17,929 nucleotides of DNA. Origin: Bacillota bacterium. GTDB lineage: Bacteria > Bacillota > Clostridia > Lachnospirales > Lachnospiraceae. Of this stretch, positions 16,584 to 17,929 are shown piece by piece (positions within the stretch are counted from its first letter, which is position 1; each line of letters begins with the position of its first letter). The notes beneath the pieces are model-generated. The model had not been told where the DNA came from. It saw only the letters and a program-made list of their open reading frames with translations, and did no database searches. A program made the translations under genes and the position numbers. Location: positions 1-17,929 of the forward strand of contig JAEZLY010000231.1 in NCBI GenBank assembly GCA_023414985.1. Direction: 5' to 3'.

Positions 16584-16708
16584 GACAAAAGGTCATGCCA
16601 CCATGGGTGGCATGATTAAACTTGCGCAAGAAAGTCTCTGGAAAGTGTGCTTTCCGAGAACTTTCTTACGCAAGTCATCCGGCTGTTTTAACAGCCGGAC
16701 CTTTTGTC
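16584..16708. repeat. Cloverleaf element: outer inverted repeat enclosing three hairpins
   Basis: An outer perfect 10-bp pair (16584-16593 GACAAAAGGT with 16699-16708 ACCTTTTGTC) encloses three hairpins. H1 pairs 16594-16602 with 16606-16614 (CATGCCACC/GGTGGCATG, perfect). H2 pairs 16620-16645 with 16650-16675 (26 positions, three C-A mismatches and two G-T pairs, TGTG loop). H3 pairs 16679-16687 with 16690-16698 (CCGGCTGTT/AACAGCCGG, perfect). H1 abuts the outer stem on one side and H3 on the other, as in a four-way junction. The structure is plain from the sequence. Its nature (structured RNA, small mobile element or DNA-level regulatory cruciform) is not known. A short open frame overlaps it but is an artefact of the repeats. 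Confidence 0.75.
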
Positions 16709-16732
16709 GTTATAATCAATCAAATTAGTATA

Positions 16733-16846
16733 ATCAGTCTTACTAGTATAATCAGACTAATTAATGCTATTGGACTGATTACACTGATTCGTCTAAAATT
16801 ATCTTATCAGACTAATTATGTAAATCAGAATAATATATGTCAGACT
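16733..16846. repeat. Array of ATCAG-type short repeats upstream of xylB
   Basis: ATCAGTCT (16733-16740), ATCAGACT (16751-16758 and 16806-16813), ATCAGAAT (16824-16831) and GTCAGACT (16839-16846) lie in direct orientation. GGACTGAT (16772-16779) and ACTGAT (16783-16788) are inverted copies. Two longer matches are TAGTATAATCAG (twice) and ATCAGACTAATTA (twice). Spacing of the direct copies is 18, 55, 18 and 15 bases. This may be a cluster of regulator-binding sites. Confidence 0.55.
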
Positions 16847-16880
16847 ATCCATTTATAATGCGATAGCACCGCATTGTCAC

Positions 16881-16909
16881 TTGACAGCTTAGTAACAAAT
16901 TGTTATAGT
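16881..16909 (+). promoter_or_regulatory. xylB promoter with overlapping operator-like palindrome
   Basis: A perfect TTGACA (16881-16886) and TATAGT (16904-16909) are spaced by 17 bases, giving a start near 16916. TAACAA (16893-16898) and TTGTTA (16900-16905) form a perfect palindrome about one base, filling the spacer and the first bases of the -10 box. It begins within TTAGTAAC, a word also found near xylR at 16418-16425. A repressor bound here would block polymerase, as expected for XylR. Confidence 0.75.
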
Positions 16910-16972
16910 TATCTCATATAGTTTATTCACCAAATCAATTTCAAAAGACTTTAAAATAAAGGAGATAATGCT

Positions 16973-17929
16973 ATGTTATATGTAGGTGTGGATTTAGGTA
17001 CCTCTTCCGTTAAATTGCTGCTGATGGATGAGGCAGGTGACATCAAAAATATTGCTATGAGAGAGTATCCTCTGTATTTCCCGAAGCCCGGCTGGTCTGA
17101 ACAGAATCCGGAGGATTGGTATTCCGCAGTAGTTGATGGAATTAAGGAACTGACCAAGGACTATGACAAGTCACAGATTGACGGTATCAGCTTTAGCGGT
17201 CAGATGCACGGTATGGTTATTCTGGATGAGAACGACAAGGTGATCCGTCCCGCCATTCTCTGGAATGATGGTCGTACTCAGGCAGAATGTGATTATCTGA
17301 ATAAGGAGATCGGAAGAGAGAAGGTTTCCAGCTACACTGCCAACATGGCTTTGACAGGCTTTACTGCTCCGAAGCTGTTATGGGTAAGAAAGCATGAGCC
17401 TGAGAACTTTGCTAAGATCAAGAAGGTTATGCTTCCGAAGGATTATATCGCATATATGCTTTCCGGAGTTCACTGCACCGACGTATCCGATGCGTCAGGT
17501 ATGCTGCTGCTGGATGTTAAGAATAAGAGTTGGTCTAAGGAAATGCTTGAAATCTGCGGTCTGAAGGAAGAGCAGATGGCTAAGATCCATGAGTCCTATC
17601 AGGTGGTCGGAACAGTGACTGAGAAAGCTGCGAAAGAGACAGGCCTTTCTACCAGCGTGAAGGTAATTGCAGGTGGTGGAGATCAGGCAGTGGCAGCTGT
17701 CGGTACCGGTACGGTCGGTAACGGAAAATGTAATGTTTCCTTGGGAACCTCGGGCGTAGTATTCATTTCCACAGATAAATTTGCTGTTGACCCTGATAAT
17801 GCACTGCATGCCTTTGCTCATGCGGACGGCAAATATCATTTCATGGGTGTTATGCTTTCCGCAGCAGCCTCCAGCAAATGGTGGGTAGAGGAAATCCTTG
17901 CAACAAAGGATTATAAGACAGAGGAAGGC
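16973..17929 (+). CDS. xylB: Xylulokinase, 3' end beyond the window
   Basis: This is a FGGY-family sugar kinase that phosphorylates D-xylulose to xylulose 5-phosphate, feeding xylose into the pentose phosphate pathway. 319 codons are open to the window edge, roughly two thirds of the usual ~490 residues. GVDLGTSSVKLLLMD (5-19) holds the phosphate-binding loop and D7. SGQMHGMV (75-82) is the xylulokinase substrate motif. DVSDASGMLLLDV and GGGDQAVAAVGTG follow, with D237 matching the catalytic aspartate of E. coli XylB. AAAGGAG precedes ATG 16973 by about 8 bases. The divergent ROK repressor and the promoter palindrome fit xylose control. I see no obvious catabolite-repression (cre) site. Confidence 0.94.
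   Translation, partial: MLYVGVDLGTSSVKLLLMDEAGDIKNIAMREYPLYFPKPGWSEQNPEDWYSAVVDGIKELTKDYDKSQIDGISFSGQMHGMVILDENDKVIRPAILWNDGRTQAECDYLNKEIGREKVSSYTANMALTGFTAPKLLWVRKHEPENFAKIKKVMLPKDYIAYMLSGVHCTDVSDASGMLLLDVKNKSWSKEMLEICGLKEEQMAKIHESYQVVGTVTEKAAKETGLSTSVKVIAGGGDQAVAAVGTGTVGNGKCNVSLGTSGVVFISTDKFAVDPDNALHAFAHADGKYHFMGVMLSAAASSKWWVEEILATKDYKTEEG

Noticed and set aside
16622..16858. 78-codon plus-strand open frame upstream of xylB
   Set aside because: It spans two hairpins of the cloverleaf and the ATCAG repeats. Its I/S/L-rich sequence is the product of those repeats, and it has no ribosome site.
16344..16972. Catabolite-repression (cre) site near xylB
   Set aside because: I looked for the TGNAANCGNTNNCA-type pattern by eye and found no acceptable match.

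Overview
The window looks like chromosomal DNA of a spore-forming, low-to-mid GC clostridial Firmicute, most likely family Lachnospiraceae. The evidence is the gene content (a glutamine-dependent NAD synthetase, AddB/AddA, an alpha/beta-type spore protein, and a ROK regulator divergent from xylulokinase), strong GGAGG-type ribosome sites, sigma-A promoters and an AT-rich intergenic style. It is mostly ordinary core genome. I see no transposase, phage gene, CRISPR array or tRNA.

Layout. (1) 1-34: first codons of a leftward gene cut by the window edge, then a ~415-bp divergent intergenic region with a good promoter. (2) 451-2645: an OmpR/PhoB-type response regulator and its membrane histidine kinase. 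(3) 2725-2977: 6S RNA with its own near-consensus promoter and terminator. (4) 3030-3191: a hairpin-rich leader made of three related modules, then nadE (3192-5135) and a DegV/FakB-like fatty-acid-binding protein (5175-6059), probably one transcription unit. (5) 6221-6658 on the minus strand: a small single-pass membrane protein whose outer domain resembles FMN-binding domains but lacks their flavin motif. (6) 6792-14054: addB and addA, the two large subunits of the AddAB recombination helicase-nuclease. (7) 14121-15061: a small acid-soluble spore protein overlapping a HAD-family protein by 4 bp, ending in a strong terminator. (8) 15174-16334 on the minus strand: a ROK-family repressor, probably XylR. 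(9) A 638-bp divergent region, then xylB (16973 to beyond the right edge).

Functionally, the two-component pair senses an unknown envelope signal. 6S RNA tunes sigma-A RNA polymerase. NadE makes NAD. AddAB repairs double-strand breaks. XylR and XylB form a standard xylose-utilisation control point.

The most unusual signal is in the xylR-xylB intergenic region. A ~125-bp block (16584-16708) has a perfect 10-bp outer inverted repeat enclosing three hairpins back to back, like a four-way-junction cloverleaf. It is followed by an array of at least seven ATCAG-type repeats and then a canonical promoter whose spacer and -10 carry a palindrome. I cannot match the cloverleaf to any family I know. 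The nadE leader hairpins are the second candidate for an undescribed repeat or RNA element.
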